A stretch of 64,000 nt of DNA from Dactylosporangium aurantiacum (lineage in GTDB: Bacteria; Actinomycetota; Actinomycetes; Mycobacteriales; Micromonosporaceae). The notes under the pieces are model-generated. The model searched no databases, was not told the DNA's origin, and saw only the letters and a program-made list of their open reading frames with translations. The position numbers and the translations under genes are program-made. Shown here piece by piece: positions 11,255 through 19,576 of the stretch; positions within the stretch are counted from its first letter, which is position 1; every line of letters begins with the position of its first letter. The stretch covers positions 186,001 to 250,000 of the forward strand of contig NZ_JNYJ01000021.1 in the NCBI RefSeq assembly GCF_000716715.1. The letters run 5' to 3'.

Positions 11255-11782
11255 TCAGCCGATCGCGGCGCCGAGGCCGGCCAGCAACGCCGCGCCGGCC
11301 ACCAGTCCGAACGCGACCCAACCGGCGCGGACCGGGCGGCGGCGGCCGAAGTCACGGGCGGCGAGCGCGAACAGCACGCCCGGCACGCCCCACACGAGCC
11401 AGGTGGCGCCGAAGTTGAACCAGCCCTCCCCCGACATGTTGCTGATGCCCTTGTCGATCGGGTCCATCAGCCCGGTGAGGATGAGTGTCTTCACCACGGT
11501 CTCGGCGACCGGGTAGAGCAGCTGGACGGCCGCCGCGCCGCACAGGCCGGCGAGGACCGTCCAGTCCGGCAGGCGCCGCCCCCACCGTTGCACGGCCGCG
11601 AGGGCGAGCAGGACGGTGAGGCCCCGCAGTACCAGCGCCAACACCACCACCGCGTTGTCCCGCAGCGGCGAGCCGGTCGCCATGTTCCACACCACGGCAC
11701 CGCCGGCCACCGCGCAGAACGCGGTCACGTACCAGGCCGCCACCAGAGCGGGCCACCGCCGCGCGTCGCTGTCGGGTCCCAT
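11255..11782 (-). CDS. Predicted four-helix membrane protein
   Basis: I do not recognise this 175-residue protein. It has four to five hydrophobic segments (around residues 12-32, 42-62, 75-95, 125-145 and 152-173), short charged loops and an Arg-rich turn RDFGRRRPVRAG. A hydrophilic stretch DPIDKGISNMSGEGWFNFG sits between segments three and four. The ATG at 11782 matches the hydrophobic profile. It is followed upstream by an acetyltransferase gene on the same strand with a 59-nt gap. Confidence 0.7.
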   Translation of the reverse strand: MGPDSDARRWPALVAAWYVTAFCAVAGGAVVWNMATGSPLRDNAVVVLALVLRGLTVLLALAAVQRWGRRLPDWTVLAGLCGAAAVQLLYPVAETVVKTLILTGLMDPIDKGISNMSGEGWFNFGATWLVWGVPGVLFALAARDFGRRRPVRAGWVAFGLVAGAALLAGLGAAIG

Positions 11783-11841
11783 GCCCTCGATGCTGCCCGG
11801 CCGATCGCCGGCGATCTATCCGGAATCGCCCGGAGCGGTAC

Positions 11842-12621
11842 CTAGGGGTTACGGACGAACGGTGTCGTGGTAGCCAGTTGCTGGAAGCCGAGCCGGCGCA
11901 GGATCGGGCGGCTGTCGGCGGACGCGTCGACCTGCAGGTACCGGTACCCGGCCGCGGCGGCGAGGGCGGCGCGGTGCGCGACGAGCGCGCGGAAGACCCC
12001 CCGGCCCCGCCATTGCGCGACGGTACCGCCGCCCCACAGGCTCGCGAACTCCGTGCCGCCGTGGAACTCGATCCGCCCGGCACAGATCGGCCGGTCCCCG
12101 GCCATGACCACGGCGGCGGCGATCCCGTCGGGCCGCTCGGCGAGCCTGGCGGCGAGGTCCTTGCCGACATGGGAGTGGTCCCCGCCGAACACCTCGTCGT
12201 GCACCGCGACGACGAGCGCGACACCCGCCGCGTCGGTGACCGGCTCCAGCCGCGTCCCGGCCGGCAGGTCCACCTCCAGCGGCAGGTCGGCGACCTCGGC
12301 GAAGAGCAGGCCCTCGACCGGGTCCGGCTCGAACCCGGCGGCGAGCAGCCGCTCCGGCAGGTCCTCTGGGCGGTCGTACGAGTAGTGCTTCCACTCCCAC
12401 GGCTGCCCGAGCTGCCCGAACCGCTGGACCTGCGCCGCGATCACCGCGTCCGCGTCCAGCCCGTGCAGGTCGCACCACGCGACGCCGTGCCAGCCGTCAT
12501 CCGACGAGACGACCCGCACGATGCCGGGCTCCCGCTCCACGACGGTGCCGGAGCCGGCCCCGACCCTGGGCTCCTGCCGGATCTTCCGGTCGAACAGCGC
12601 AAGCACCTGCTGGGCGTCCAC
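11842..12621 (-). CDS. GNAT-family N-acetyltransferase
   Basis: A 259-residue GNAT protein with an N-terminal extension of about 110 residues. The acetyl-CoA-binding core includes motif A-like VAQWRGRGVFRALVAHR near residue 200 (Q/R-x-x-G-x-G/A) and the following GYRYLQVDASADSRPILRRLGF, where the last part is the usual C-terminal GF motif. The substrate cannot be predicted. GTG is the apparent start at 12621 (VDAQQVLALFDRK). It shares a strand with its neighbours. Confidence 0.8.
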   Translation of the reverse strand: MDAQQVLALFDRKIRQEPRVGAGSGTVVEREPGIVRVVSSDDGWHGVAWCDLHGLDADAVIAAQVQRFGQLGQPWEWKHYSYDRPEDLPERLLAAGFEPDPVEGLLFAEVADLPLEVDLPAGTRLEPVTDAAGVALVVAVHDEVFGGDHSHVGKDLAARLAERPDGIAAAVVMAGDRPICAGRIEFHGGTEFASLWGGGTVAQWRGRGVFRALVAHRAALAAAAGYRYLQVDASADSRPILRRLGFQQLATTTPFVRNP

Positions 12622-12669
12622 GACTCAAGACCACACCTTCGTCGATCCACGTGCAACCGGTTTGCGGCA

Positions 12670-13320
12670 TCATCCGGCACAGGTACTGACCAGCTCGATC
12701 GCCCCCACGAGATGCGCGTTGAGCGCGTCGACGTCCTCGGCCGGAATCCAGAGCTCCAGGATGTGCCCGCCACCGGCCCGCCGGGTCGGGTACCGCCGCG
12801 CGAACGACGTCTCGACCCGGAACCGCGTGACGTATCCGACCCCGGACGCGGGCACGTTCCACTCCTGGGCGATCCGGGTCGCGTACGCCTCGTTGAGCAC
12901 CGGGTAGAAGATCGGCTGGTCGGGCAGGCGCGCCGGCCAGCGCCGCCATCCGGCCTCCTCGACCAGCCGCAGCTCCCGCGGCCCGACCGGCCGCCAGAGC
13001 ACGGTCGTGCCGCCGGGTTCCTCGACCCGCCCGGCGAGCAGGTGCTCGGCGAGCCTGACCACGTCGGGATCCCGCACCGCCCCGGCGGCGGCGAGGTCGT
13101 CGACCAGCACCGCACAGACGGCGTCACCTTCGAGCCACCGCAGCGCGGCGGTGTCGTCAGGCTCCGAACGTTCGATGAGGCGGGCCAGGGCCGCTCCGTC
13201 GAGCCGGTACGAGGCGCTGCCTCCACCGTGCCCGCACACCGCCACCAGGGCCGGCGGCCAACCCGCGTCGGCCCGGACGAACTCGCCGCCGACCGGGCCG
13301 ATGCCGTATGCCTTCACCAC
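12670..13320 (-). CDS. Conserved protein, ADP-ribosylation/crystallin-J1-like annotation class
   Basis: About 216 residues beginning VVKAYGIGPVGGEFVRAD when started at tandem GTG codons (13320/13317). A longer open frame to 13425 looks non-coding because its N-terminus is Arg/Gly-rich without homologous character. The C-terminal block ARLPDQPIFYPVLNEAYA, IAQEWNVPASGVGYVTRF and HILELWIPAEDVDALNAHLVG resembles a streptomycete family often labelled ADP-ribosylation/crystallin J1. Biochemical function is unknown. No membrane segment or signal peptide is visible. Confidence 0.65.
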   Translation of the reverse strand: MVKAYGIGPVGGEFVRADAGWPPALVAVCGHGGGSASYRLDGAALARLIERSEPDDTAALRWLEGDAVCAVLVDDLAAAGAVRDPDVVRLAEHLLAGRVEEPGGTTVLWRPVGPRELRLVEEAGWRRWPARLPDQPIFYPVLNEAYATRIAQEWNVPASGVGYVTRFRVETSFARRYPTRRAGGGHILELWIPAEDVDALNAHLVGAIELVSTCAG

Positions 13321-13440
13321 GCCGTGCAGTGTCGCATCGCGGGTCCCGCCGGCCCGCACCCTTTTCACCGCGCACCTGCCGCCGCGCGCCATGCCGCACC
13401 TTGCGTGCAGGACACCACGCCGCATCCCGCGTGCGACGCG

Positions 13441-13480
13441 CCGCGCCCGCGGTCCTGCTGCCGAAGGACCGCGGGCGCGG
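13441..13480 (-). terminator. Strong GC hairpin after the MFS gene
   Basis: Perfect 16-bp arms (13441-13456 and 13465-13480, CCGCGCCCGCGGTCCT and its complement) around an 8-nt loop. It starts 6 nt beyond the stop of the MFS gene on the minus strand. There is no U-run, as is common in high-GC actinomycetes. Confidence 0.8.
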
Positions 13481-13485
13481 GCGTG

Positions 13486-14916
13486 TCAGGCGTGCTTGCC
13501 GCGCGGGCGGGCGAGGACCGGCACCAGGCTCAGCGCCAGGCCGACCACCGCGACCGCCGTGACCAGGTTGACACCCGGGTGGAACTGGGTGAAGTCGCCG
13601 GTTCCCGTGCCGCCGGTGGCGACCAGGGCGGTGACCACCGCGAGGATGAGCGCCGCGCCGACCTGGCCGGAACTCTGCACCAGACCTGAGGCGAGCCCCT
13701 GCTCGTCGTCGGCGACCCCGTCGGTCGCCTGGGCCATGATCGAGCTGAAGCCGAACGCGAAGCCGCCGCCGAGCAGCAGCATCGTGGGCAGGATCGCGAC
13801 CAGGTAGTGCGGGGCGCTGCCGGCGGTGAGCAGGAACCAGCCGTAGCCGAGGCTCATCGACAGCATCGAGGCGACGATGAGGCGCGCGGTGCCGTGCCGG
13901 TCGATGAGCCGGCCGACGAACGGCGACCCGAACGCGACCAGCAGGCCCGCCGGCAGCAGCGCGAGCGCCATCCGCAGCGGCGACCAGTGCAGCACGTCCT
14001 GCAGGTACAGCGTCATCATGAACTGGAAGCTGAGGTACGAGCCGAACAGGGCCACCATGCTCAGGTTGGCCCGCACGATCGAGCCGACCCGCAGGATGCC
14101 GAGGCGGATCAGCGGGTGCGCGACCCGCCGCTCGACGAGGACGAAACCGGCGAGCAGCGCCACCGCGACGACAGCGGAGCCGAGCGTGACCGGGTCGAGC
14201 CAGCCGCGGTCGGGCGCCGACACGACGGTGTACACGGTGAGCAGCATGCCGCCGACCAGGGTCACGGCGCCTGCAAGGTCGTGCCCGCCGCCGGCGGCCG
14301 GCTCATCCCTGGGGATGAGGGCGATGCCCGCGACCAGGGCCGCGACCGCCAGGGGCACCGGGATCAGGAACGTCCACCGCCAGCCGACGCTGGTCAGCAG
14401 GCCGCCGAGGATCAGCCCCGAGCTGTACCCGCTGGCGCCGAAGACGGAGAAGACCGACAGTGCCCGGTTGCGGGCCGGCCCTTCGTGGAACGTGGTGGTC
14501 AGGATCGACAGGGCGGTCGGCGCGGTGAACGCGGCGGCCAGGCCCTTCACGAAGCGGGTGACGATGAGCAGCGTGCCGTCGTCGACGAGGCCGCCGACCA
14601 GGGAAGCCGCGGCGAAGACGCCGAGCGCGAGCAGGAAGACGCGGCGGCGGCCGAGCACGTCGGCGGTGCGCCCGCCGAGCAGCAGCAGGCCGCCGTAGCC
14701 GAGGACGTACCCGTTGACGATCCACTGCAGCGAGGTGGTCGACAGGCCGAGTTCCGCGCCGATGGACGGCAGCGCCACGCCCACCATCGAAACGTCGAGG
14801 CCATCGAGGAACAGCACGGCGCAGAGGACCGCGAGGACTCCCCACAGTCGCGGGGTCATCGTCGCCTGGGTCTCCGGCGCGGTGGTGGTGCTCGGGGCCG
14901 AGAGGGTCGTAGTCAC
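13486..14916 (-). CDS. MFS drug exporter, DHA2 (14-helix) type
   Basis: Proton-driven efflux protein of the EmrB/QacA class with 476 residues. Motifs include the first helix LFLDGLDVSMVGVALPSIG (DHA2 motif D1), GGRTADVLGRRRVFLLALG (motif A) and GASGYSSGLILGGLLTS (motif C-like in helix 5). About 13-14 hydrophobic segments are visible. The GTG at 14916 (VTTTLSAPST) is preferred; a TTG at 14946 would place the N-terminus inside the operator repeats. It is divergent from a MarR gene, which probably controls it through the palindromes in between. Confidence 0.9.
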   Translation of the reverse strand: MTTTLSAPSTTTAPETQATMTPRLWGVLAVLCAVLFLDGLDVSMVGVALPSIGAELGLSTTSLQWIVNGYVLGYGGLLLLGGRTADVLGRRRVFLLALGVFAAASLVGGLVDDGTLLIVTRFVKGLAAAFTAPTALSILTTTFHEGPARNRALSVFSVFGASGYSSGLILGGLLTSVGWRWTFLIPVPLAVAALVAGIALIPRDEPAAGGGHDLAGAVTLVGGMLLTVYTVVSAPDRGWLDPVTLGSAVVAVALLAGFVLVERRVAHPLIRLGILRVGSIVRANLSMVALFGSYLSFQFMMTLYLQDVLHWSPLRMALALLPAGLLVAFGSPFVGRLIDRHGTARLIVASMLSMSLGYGWFLLTAGSAPHYLVAILPTMLLLGGGFAFGFSSIMAQATDGVADDEQGLASGLVQSSGQVGAALILAVVTALVATGGTGTGDFTQFHPGVNLVTAVAVVGLALSLVPVLARPRGKHA

Positions 14917-14936
14917 GGGACGGACACTAGATGCGC

Positions 14937-14988
14937 GTGCATCCAATGTCCATGCACTAATTGCCTCCGCATTTAATGCAGGTGCATT
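14937..14988. promoter_or_regulatory. Palindrome cluster between MFS and MarR genes
   Basis: Three related inverted repeats lie within 52 bp: GTGCAT-N9-ATGCAC (14937-14957), GCATT-T-AATGC (14969-14979) and AATGCA-GG-TGCATT (14975-14988). All are built on the TGCA(T/C) half-site. They lie between divergent start codons where both promoters must be, so they are likely operators of the adjacent MarR protein. Confidence 0.7.
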
Positions 14989-15017
14989 TCATCTGGTGCC
15001 GGAGTAGGATGCGCGGC

Positions 15018-15413
15018 ATGACGTCGGACGCCGCGCTGGTTGAGCACTGGCGATCGCTGCTGACCAGCTACAACGAGGTCGCCTGCCATCTGGAGCGCGC
15101 CCTGTCCGACGCGCATGGGCTGAGCATGAGCGAGTTCGAGATCCTCGATCGACTGGTCGCGCAGCAGTGTGAGAAGCGCCGCATGCAGGACCTCGCCGCC
15201 GACATGTACCTCAGCCAGAGCGCGCTGTCGCGGGCCGTCGCGCGGCTGGAGAAGAGCGGCCTGGTGTCACGGGCGCTGTGCGAGGCCGACCGGCGCGGCG
15301 TGTTCGTCACGCTCACCGCGGAGGGTCTGCAGCGGCACACCGCTGCCAAGGCGACGCACCTCGCGGTGCTCGCAAGCCACTTGCAGCCGGCCGGTCAGGG
15401 CGTCCGACGGTAG
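15018..15413 (+). CDS. MarR-family transcriptional regulator
   Basis: A 131-residue winged-helix regulator. The core includes GLSMSEFEILDRLVAQ (residues about 35-50), the recognition region MQDLAADMYLSQSALSRAVARLEKSGLV and the wing SRALCEADRRGVFVTLTAEG. This matches MarR/OhrR-type proteins that sense phenolics or drugs. The ATG at 15018 has AGGA 8 nt upstream; an ATG at 15009 is the alternative. The C-terminal dimerisation helix is short. It is transcribed away from the MFS exporter, and its stop overlaps the convergent methyltransferase gene by 19 nt. Confidence 0.88.
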   Translation: MTSDAALVEHWRSLLTSYNEVACHLERALSDAHGLSMSEFEILDRLVAQQCEKRRMQDLAADMYLSQSALSRAVARLEKSGLVSRALCEADRRGVFVTLTAEGLQRHTAAKATHLAVLASHLQPAGQGVRR

Positions 15414-16093
15414 TAGGAGTCGACCGCGGGCTGGCCGGTGTAGTTGGCGCCCGCCGTGTCGTCGGCGCCGAGGTATTCGTACGGCAGCGTGACGTCACCC
15501 CGGTCGTCCCGGCCGATCCGGCGGCGCCGGCCGTCGTAGTTGAAGCCGGCGTCCCGCAGGTGCGCGGCGAGGCGCCGCCCGGCGGGCCGGCCGTCCTCGA
15601 GCCGGACGCTGTCGAGATCGATGTCGGCGACGAGCCGGCCGCCGTCGGTCAGCCAGCCCGCCGCCTTGGTGAGCAGGCCCAGCTTGTCCCCGACGTAGTG
15701 CAGCCCGTGGACGCTGGTGATGAGGTCGTACCGCCGCTCGGGCTTCCAGTCCGCCACCGACGCCGTGGTGAGGCGCAGCCACGGTACGTCCGGTGCCGGG
15801 TCGAACGCGTCGACGAGGTCCACCCCGTGGACGAGGACCCGGTCGGCGACCCCGGCGGCGTGCAGCAGCCCGGCCGCCTCGATCAGCGCCCGCCCGGTGC
15901 CGCAGCACAGGTCGAGCCAGGCGACGGTGTCCGGTGCGCCGGTCACCGAGACCAGTGGCAGCAGCGCGTCGACCGGGTTGAAGCCAAGCTCGCGGTCGTA
16001 GCTGTTGACCCCGGCGAGGCCACGCTCGCGGTTCATCGCGGAGTTGGCCACCACTGCCGAGCCGGCGAGCGTGTCGTCATCGAGCAGGGTCAC
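15395..16093 (-). CDS. Class I SAM-dependent methyltransferase
   Basis: A 232-residue methyltransferase. Motif I is VAWLDLCCGTGRALIEAAG (SAM-binding glycine-rich loop), followed by the acidic VLVHGVDLVDAFDP, RYDLITSVHGLHYVGD (post-motif) and GGRLVADIDLD. The substrate is unknown. The GTG at 16093 (VTLLDDDTLAGS) is favoured because sequence further upstream looks non-coding; a Met at MNRERGL is an alternative. Its 3' end overlaps the end of the convergent MarR gene. Confidence 0.8.
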   Translation of the reverse strand: MTLLDDDTLAGSAVVANSAMNRERGLAGVNSYDRELGFNPVDALLPLVSVTGAPDTVAWLDLCCGTGRALIEAAGLLHAAGVADRVLVHGVDLVDAFDPAPDVPWLRLTTASVADWKPERRYDLITSVHGLHYVGDKLGLLTKAAGWLTDGGRLVADIDLDSVRLEDGRPAGRRLAAHLRDAGFNYDGRRRRIGRDDRGDVTLPYEYLGADDTAGANYTGQPAVDSYYRRTP

Positions 16094-16522
16094 CGGACCA
16101 TGATCGCAACCAGGCCCCGGGAAGCCAACACCCACCCGCCCTGCACCGACCCTCGCCATGACCTGCGTCTCGTTCTATGGGATGACGCCGCGCCCGGCAC
16201 GCTGCAACCGCCTTGCGAAGATCCTCCAGCTGCGGTCGAGGGGCGGTCCACGGATGTGGGTGACACTTCCCGGAAAGTGGGACGCGCCTGCGGGAAGGCG
16301 CCTACGAGGCGGGCGGCCCGCGACCTGGCTCGCAATCGATGTGCGTCACGCGAGGTGGCCGGTAGCCGCCGGGCCGGACGGCCGAGGACCGGTCGGTGCT
16401 GGATCGCGTCGGCCCGCCGAGGCCGAGGCATCACCCAAAGGTGATCGCCGATGTCGAGCGCCGGGGTGACCGGGCGACGGCCAGGCCGACGCCCGTCGAG
16501 GACTGCGGCCGAGCATCAGGGC
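16094..16522. other. Gene-free stretch upstream of repeat array
   Basis: No credible gene seen. An open frame at 16158-16469 (+) has no recognisable domain, no ribosome-binding site and a composition like the adjoining repeats. The promoter of the minus-strand methyltransferase presumably lies at its left edge. Confidence 0.5.
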
Positions 16523-16983
16523 CGCCGCCTGCGGCACGCTCGCGCCGTGCGCACCAGCCGAAGCGCGGGACCGACGGTCAGCGGCACACCCTGTGCAGTG
16601 CGGGCCGGCCGGAGCGCCGAGCCCGACGGTCAGCGGCATGCCCACGCTCAGCACCCCCACCCGAAGCGCCGGGACCGGCGGCCAGCGACGCACCCCGTGC
16701 AGAGCGGGCCGGCCGGAGCGCCGAGCCCGACGCTCGGCGGCATGCCACGCTCGGCGGCATGCCCACGCTCAGCGGTCTCCCCGAAGGACCGGGCGGCATG
16801 CCCTCTCCCCGAAGGACCGGGTCGAGCGGTCAGCGGCACGCTCCGTGCACAGCGGGCCGGTCGAAGTGCGGGGTCCAGTGGTCAGCAGCACGCCCCGTGC
16901 GGAGCACACCGGCTGAGGTGCCGGGGCCCGGCGGTCAGCGGCACCGCTCGCGGCGTGCGGGCGAAGCCGGTGACCGCCGGGGT
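16523..16983. repeat. Degenerate ~52-bp tandem repeat array
   Basis: About nine imperfect units built around CGGTCAGCGGCACG followed by CCGTGCAGAGCGGGCCGG and a GAAGCGCCGGG-like end. Unit starts recur at 16575, 16627, 16679, 16731, about 16779, 16827, 16879 and 16932, with a weaker one near 16523, so the period is 52 bp with two shorter units. It is intergenic; open frames through it are not conserved coding sequence. Confidence 0.75.
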
Positions 16984-17007
16984 TCGCGGCCGGCGGTGAC
17001 GCCAGGG

Positions 17008-17499
17008 TCAGCGGTCGCCGCCGTGGTCGTCGCCGACGTCGTGGCCGGGGCCGTCGTCGGCGCCGTGGCCGCCGCTGCCGTGGTCGTCGCCCACGTCGTG
17101 GCCGGGGCCGTCGTCCGAGCCGCCGCCGTGTCCGCTGCTGCCGGAGCCGCCGCTGCCGGAGCCGCCGCTGGAGCCGCTGCCGGAGTTGGTACCGGAGCCG
17201 CTGCCGCCGGAACCGGAGCCTGAGCCGGAACCGGACGTGCGGTTGCCGCCGTGGTCGTCGGCCGACGGGGACGCCGAGGCGGACGGGTCGGCGCCGTGGT
17301 CGTCGGTCGACGCCGAGGTGGACGGGGACGCGGTGGGGTCGGCGCCGTGGTCGTCGGTGGACGCCGACGCCGACGGGCTGTCCGAAGTGGACACCCGGGC
17401 GGGGCGGTCGTCGGACGAGGGGCCGGACGCGGCGAGTGCGGTGCCGCCGGCCGCCAGGGCCGCCGTCATGGTCGCGGTGACGATGAGGAGCTTGCGCAT
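17008..17499 (-). CDS. Secreted low-complexity DDHG-repeat protein
   Basis: A 163-residue exported protein. The N-terminus MRKLLIVTATMTAALAAGGT is a signal peptide, with probable cleavage after ALA at residue 23. The mature part is nearly all repeats: Ser/Ala-rich segments alternating with DDHGAD, then a Gly/Ser run, then repeated GPGHDVGDDHG. The Asp/His clusters could bind metal, which is inference. A good GGAGG site lies about 9 nt before the ATG. It is downstream of a two-component system on the same strand, with a 76-nt gap containing GTTAACC, and may be its target. Confidence 0.75.
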   Translation of the reverse strand: MRKLLIVTATMTAALAAGGTALAASGPSSDDRPARVSTSDSPSASASTDDHGADPTASPSTSASTDDHGADPSASASPSADDHGGNRTSGSGSGSGSGGSGSGTNSGSGSSGGSGSGGSGSSGHGGGSDDGPGHDVGDDHGSGGHGADDGPGHDVGDDHGGDR

Positions 17500-17575
17500 G
17501 TTGGTACACCTCCGTGGGTTGCTCTTGCAAAGACCACGGTCCCGGGACGGGCGATAGCGGAGGGCTGCGGCAACC

Positions 17576-18838
17576 CTAAGGTTCGGTTAACGGGCCGAGG
17601 GTGACCGTGACGCGCGCGCCGCCGAGCGGTGAGCGGTCCACGGTCAGGCTGCCGCCGGTGGCCTCGGCGGTGCGCCGGGCGATGTCCAGGCCCAGGCCGG
17701 TGGAGCCGGCGCCGCTGACGCCGCGGGTGCTGGCGGACGGGTCGAAGCCGGGGCCGGCGTCCTCGACCGTGAGCACCCGGCGGGTGTCGAGGGCGACCGC
17801 GGCGGCGACGCCCTCGTCGGTGTGCGCGAAGACGTTGCCCAGCAGGGCGTCGACGCAGGCGGCGAGGTCGGCGGCGGAGACCGCGACGGGCAGCGGGGCG
17901 TCCGGCAGCCGGGTGTCCACCCGGCGCTGCTGGTCCTCCGCAAGCACCTTCCAGAACCGGATCCGCTCGGCGACGACCGCGGTCGCGTCGCAGGTGGGCA
18001 GGTCACGTTCGCGGCGGGTGTCCTCGATGACGGCGGTGACGGCGCGGTCGAGGGCGGCGACGTGGGCGAGGATGCGGGCCGCGTCGGCCTCGTCGCGCAG
18101 GCTTTCGGCGTCCAGGCGGAGGGCGGTCATCGGGGTCCGCATGCGGTGCGACAGGTCCGCGACGCGTTCGCGTTCGTGCCGCAGGAGGTCGCGGATGCGG
18201 GCGGCGAGCTGGTTGAGGGCCGCGGCGACCGCGCGGACCTCCGGCGGGCCGACCGTCGCCGGTGCCCGGCGGTCCAGGTCGCCGCCGACGAGGGCGTCGG
18301 AAACCGTTGCCAGGGAACGGATCGGGCGCACCACCATGACGGCGAGCCGGTCGGCGACGGCGACGCCGACGGCGAGCAGGCCCGCGCCGAGCAGCGCGAG
18401 GACCAGCCAGGCGCGGGTCACGCCCTGGCGCAGCTCCGCCAGCGGGACGAAGACCCGGATGACCGCGGTGCCCTGCGCCAGGCCCTGCACGACGACGAGC
18501 ACCTCGCGGCCGTCCTCGTGTTCGACGGAGAAGCTGCCGGTACGCGCGGCGAGCACCACCCCGGGTGTCCGCCCGGCAGCGGGGCCGACGGTCGTGCCGT
18601 CGGGCAGGTACACCGTGACCGGGCGGCGGGTGTCGGCGTTGAGCTGCTCGACGGCGAGCCGCAGCGACTCGGCGTCGGCGGTCGCCACGAGGACCCCGAG
18701 CGACTGCGCCTGTGTCATGGCCGCCGACACCGCCCGGTCCGCCGCGACGCCACGCAGCAGCAGCGCCAGTGGTACCAGAAACGCCAGCAGCACCAACGTC
18801 ATCGCGGCGGAGACGAGCAGTGCCAGCCGCCACCTCAC
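17576..18838 (-). CDS. Two-component sensor histidine kinase
   Basis: A 420-residue membrane kinase. Helix 1 is at residues 5-29, a sensor region of about 110 residues is extracytoplasmic, and helix 2 is at 143-165. HAMP follows (VVRPIRSLATVSDALVGGDL), then HisKA with H231 in DLSHRMRTPMTALR, and HATPase with LLGNVFAHT (N box), VEDAGPGFDPS (G1) and STGLGLDIA (G2). The GTG at 18838 overlaps the response-regulator stop (GTGA), so the two are coupled. The stimulus is unknown; a cell-envelope signal is plausible from the architecture. Confidence 0.9.
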   Translation of the reverse strand: MRWRLALLVSAAMTLVLLAFLVPLALLLRGVAADRAVSAAMTQAQSLGVLVATADAESLRLAVEQLNADTRRPVTVYLPDGTTVGPAAGRTPGVVLAARTGSFSVEHEDGREVLVVVQGLAQGTAVIRVFVPLAELRQGVTRAWLVLALLGAGLLAVGVAVADRLAVMVVRPIRSLATVSDALVGGDLDRRAPATVGPPEVRAVAAALNQLAARIRDLLRHERERVADLSHRMRTPMTALRLDAESLRDEADAARILAHVAALDRAVTAVIEDTRRERDLPTCDATAVVAERIRFWKVLAEDQQRRVDTRLPDAPLPVAVSAADLAACVDALLGNVFAHTDEGVAAAVALDTRRVLTVEDAGPGFDPSASTRGVSGAGSTGLGLDIARRTAEATGGSLTVDRSPLGGARVTVTLGPLTEP

Positions 18839-19527
18839 GGCTGCAGCCCGAACTTGACGCCGACCCGGCGCACCGTGTGCAGGCGCCGCGGCTCCTGGGC
18901 GGTCTCCCCCAGCTTGCGGCGCAGCCACGACAGGTGCACGTCGACCGTTTTGTCCGCCGTGGTGTACGGCACCTGCCACACCTGTGTGAGCAGCTCCCGC
19001 TTGCCGACGACCTCGCCGGCGTGCGAGACCAGGTGGTAGAGCAGGTCGAACTCGCGTGGGGTCAGGTCCAGCGGTACGCCGTCGAGCGCCGCGGTCCTGG
19101 CGCGCGGGTCGATGCGGACACCGTCGACGTCGAGCGCGGGGTCCCGTTCGGGTGCTGACGGTCCGCCGTCGGCCCGGCGCAGCACCGCGCGGATCCGTGC
19201 GTCGATTTGTTCGGCACCGTACGGTTTGACCACGTAGTCGTCGGCGCCGGCGTCCAGGGCGCGGACCATCTCGCCCTCGGTGCGCCGGGCGGTGACGACG
19301 ATGATCGGCACCTGGCTGACCGCCCGCAGCATCCGCAGCACCTCCCGGCCGTCGAGGTCGGGCAGGCCGAGGTCGAGCAGGACGACGTCGGGCGCCTCTG
19401 CGACGGCGAGCTTGAGCCCGTCCATCGCGGTCCCGGCGGGCACCACGACGTGCCCGCGTTCCGTCAGCGCCCGAACGATCCCGGTGCGGATCGTCCCGTC
19501 GTCCTCCACGATCAGCACCTTCGCCAT
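18835..19527 (-). CDS. OmpR-family response regulator
   Basis: A 230-residue regulator. The receiver has the acidic pair VEDDG near residue 9, phospho-acceptor D52 in LLDLGLPD and the VVKPYG lysine. The winged-helix output domain (about 130-228) includes LTPREFDLLYHLVSHAGEVV and DVHLSWLRRKLGE. It partners the kinase encoded immediately downstream. The short divergent gap to the next gene contains the palindrome GGTTAACC at 19535-19542. GTTAACC recurs upstream of the secreted DDHG protein, so it may be part of this regulator's site. Confidence 0.93.
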   Translation of the reverse strand: MAKVLIVEDDGTIRTGIVRALTERGHVVVPAGTAMDGLKLAVAEAPDVVLLDLGLPDLDGREVLRMLRAVSQVPIIVVTARRTEGEMVRALDAGADDYVVKPYGAEQIDARIRAVLRRADGGPSAPERDPALDVDGVRIDPRARTAALDGVPLDLTPREFDLLYHLVSHAGEVVGKRELLTQVWQVPYTTADKTVDVHLSWLRRKLGETAQEPRRLHTVRRVGVKFGLQP

Positions 19528-19576
19528 AGCCCGAGGTTAACCATCTCTTAGCGGTCGGCGGAGGATAGTGGTCCGC

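Noticed and set aside
16158..16469. Open frame of 103 codons left of the 52-bp repeats
   Set aside because: No ribosome-binding site, no domain, and composition similar to the adjacent non-coding repeats.
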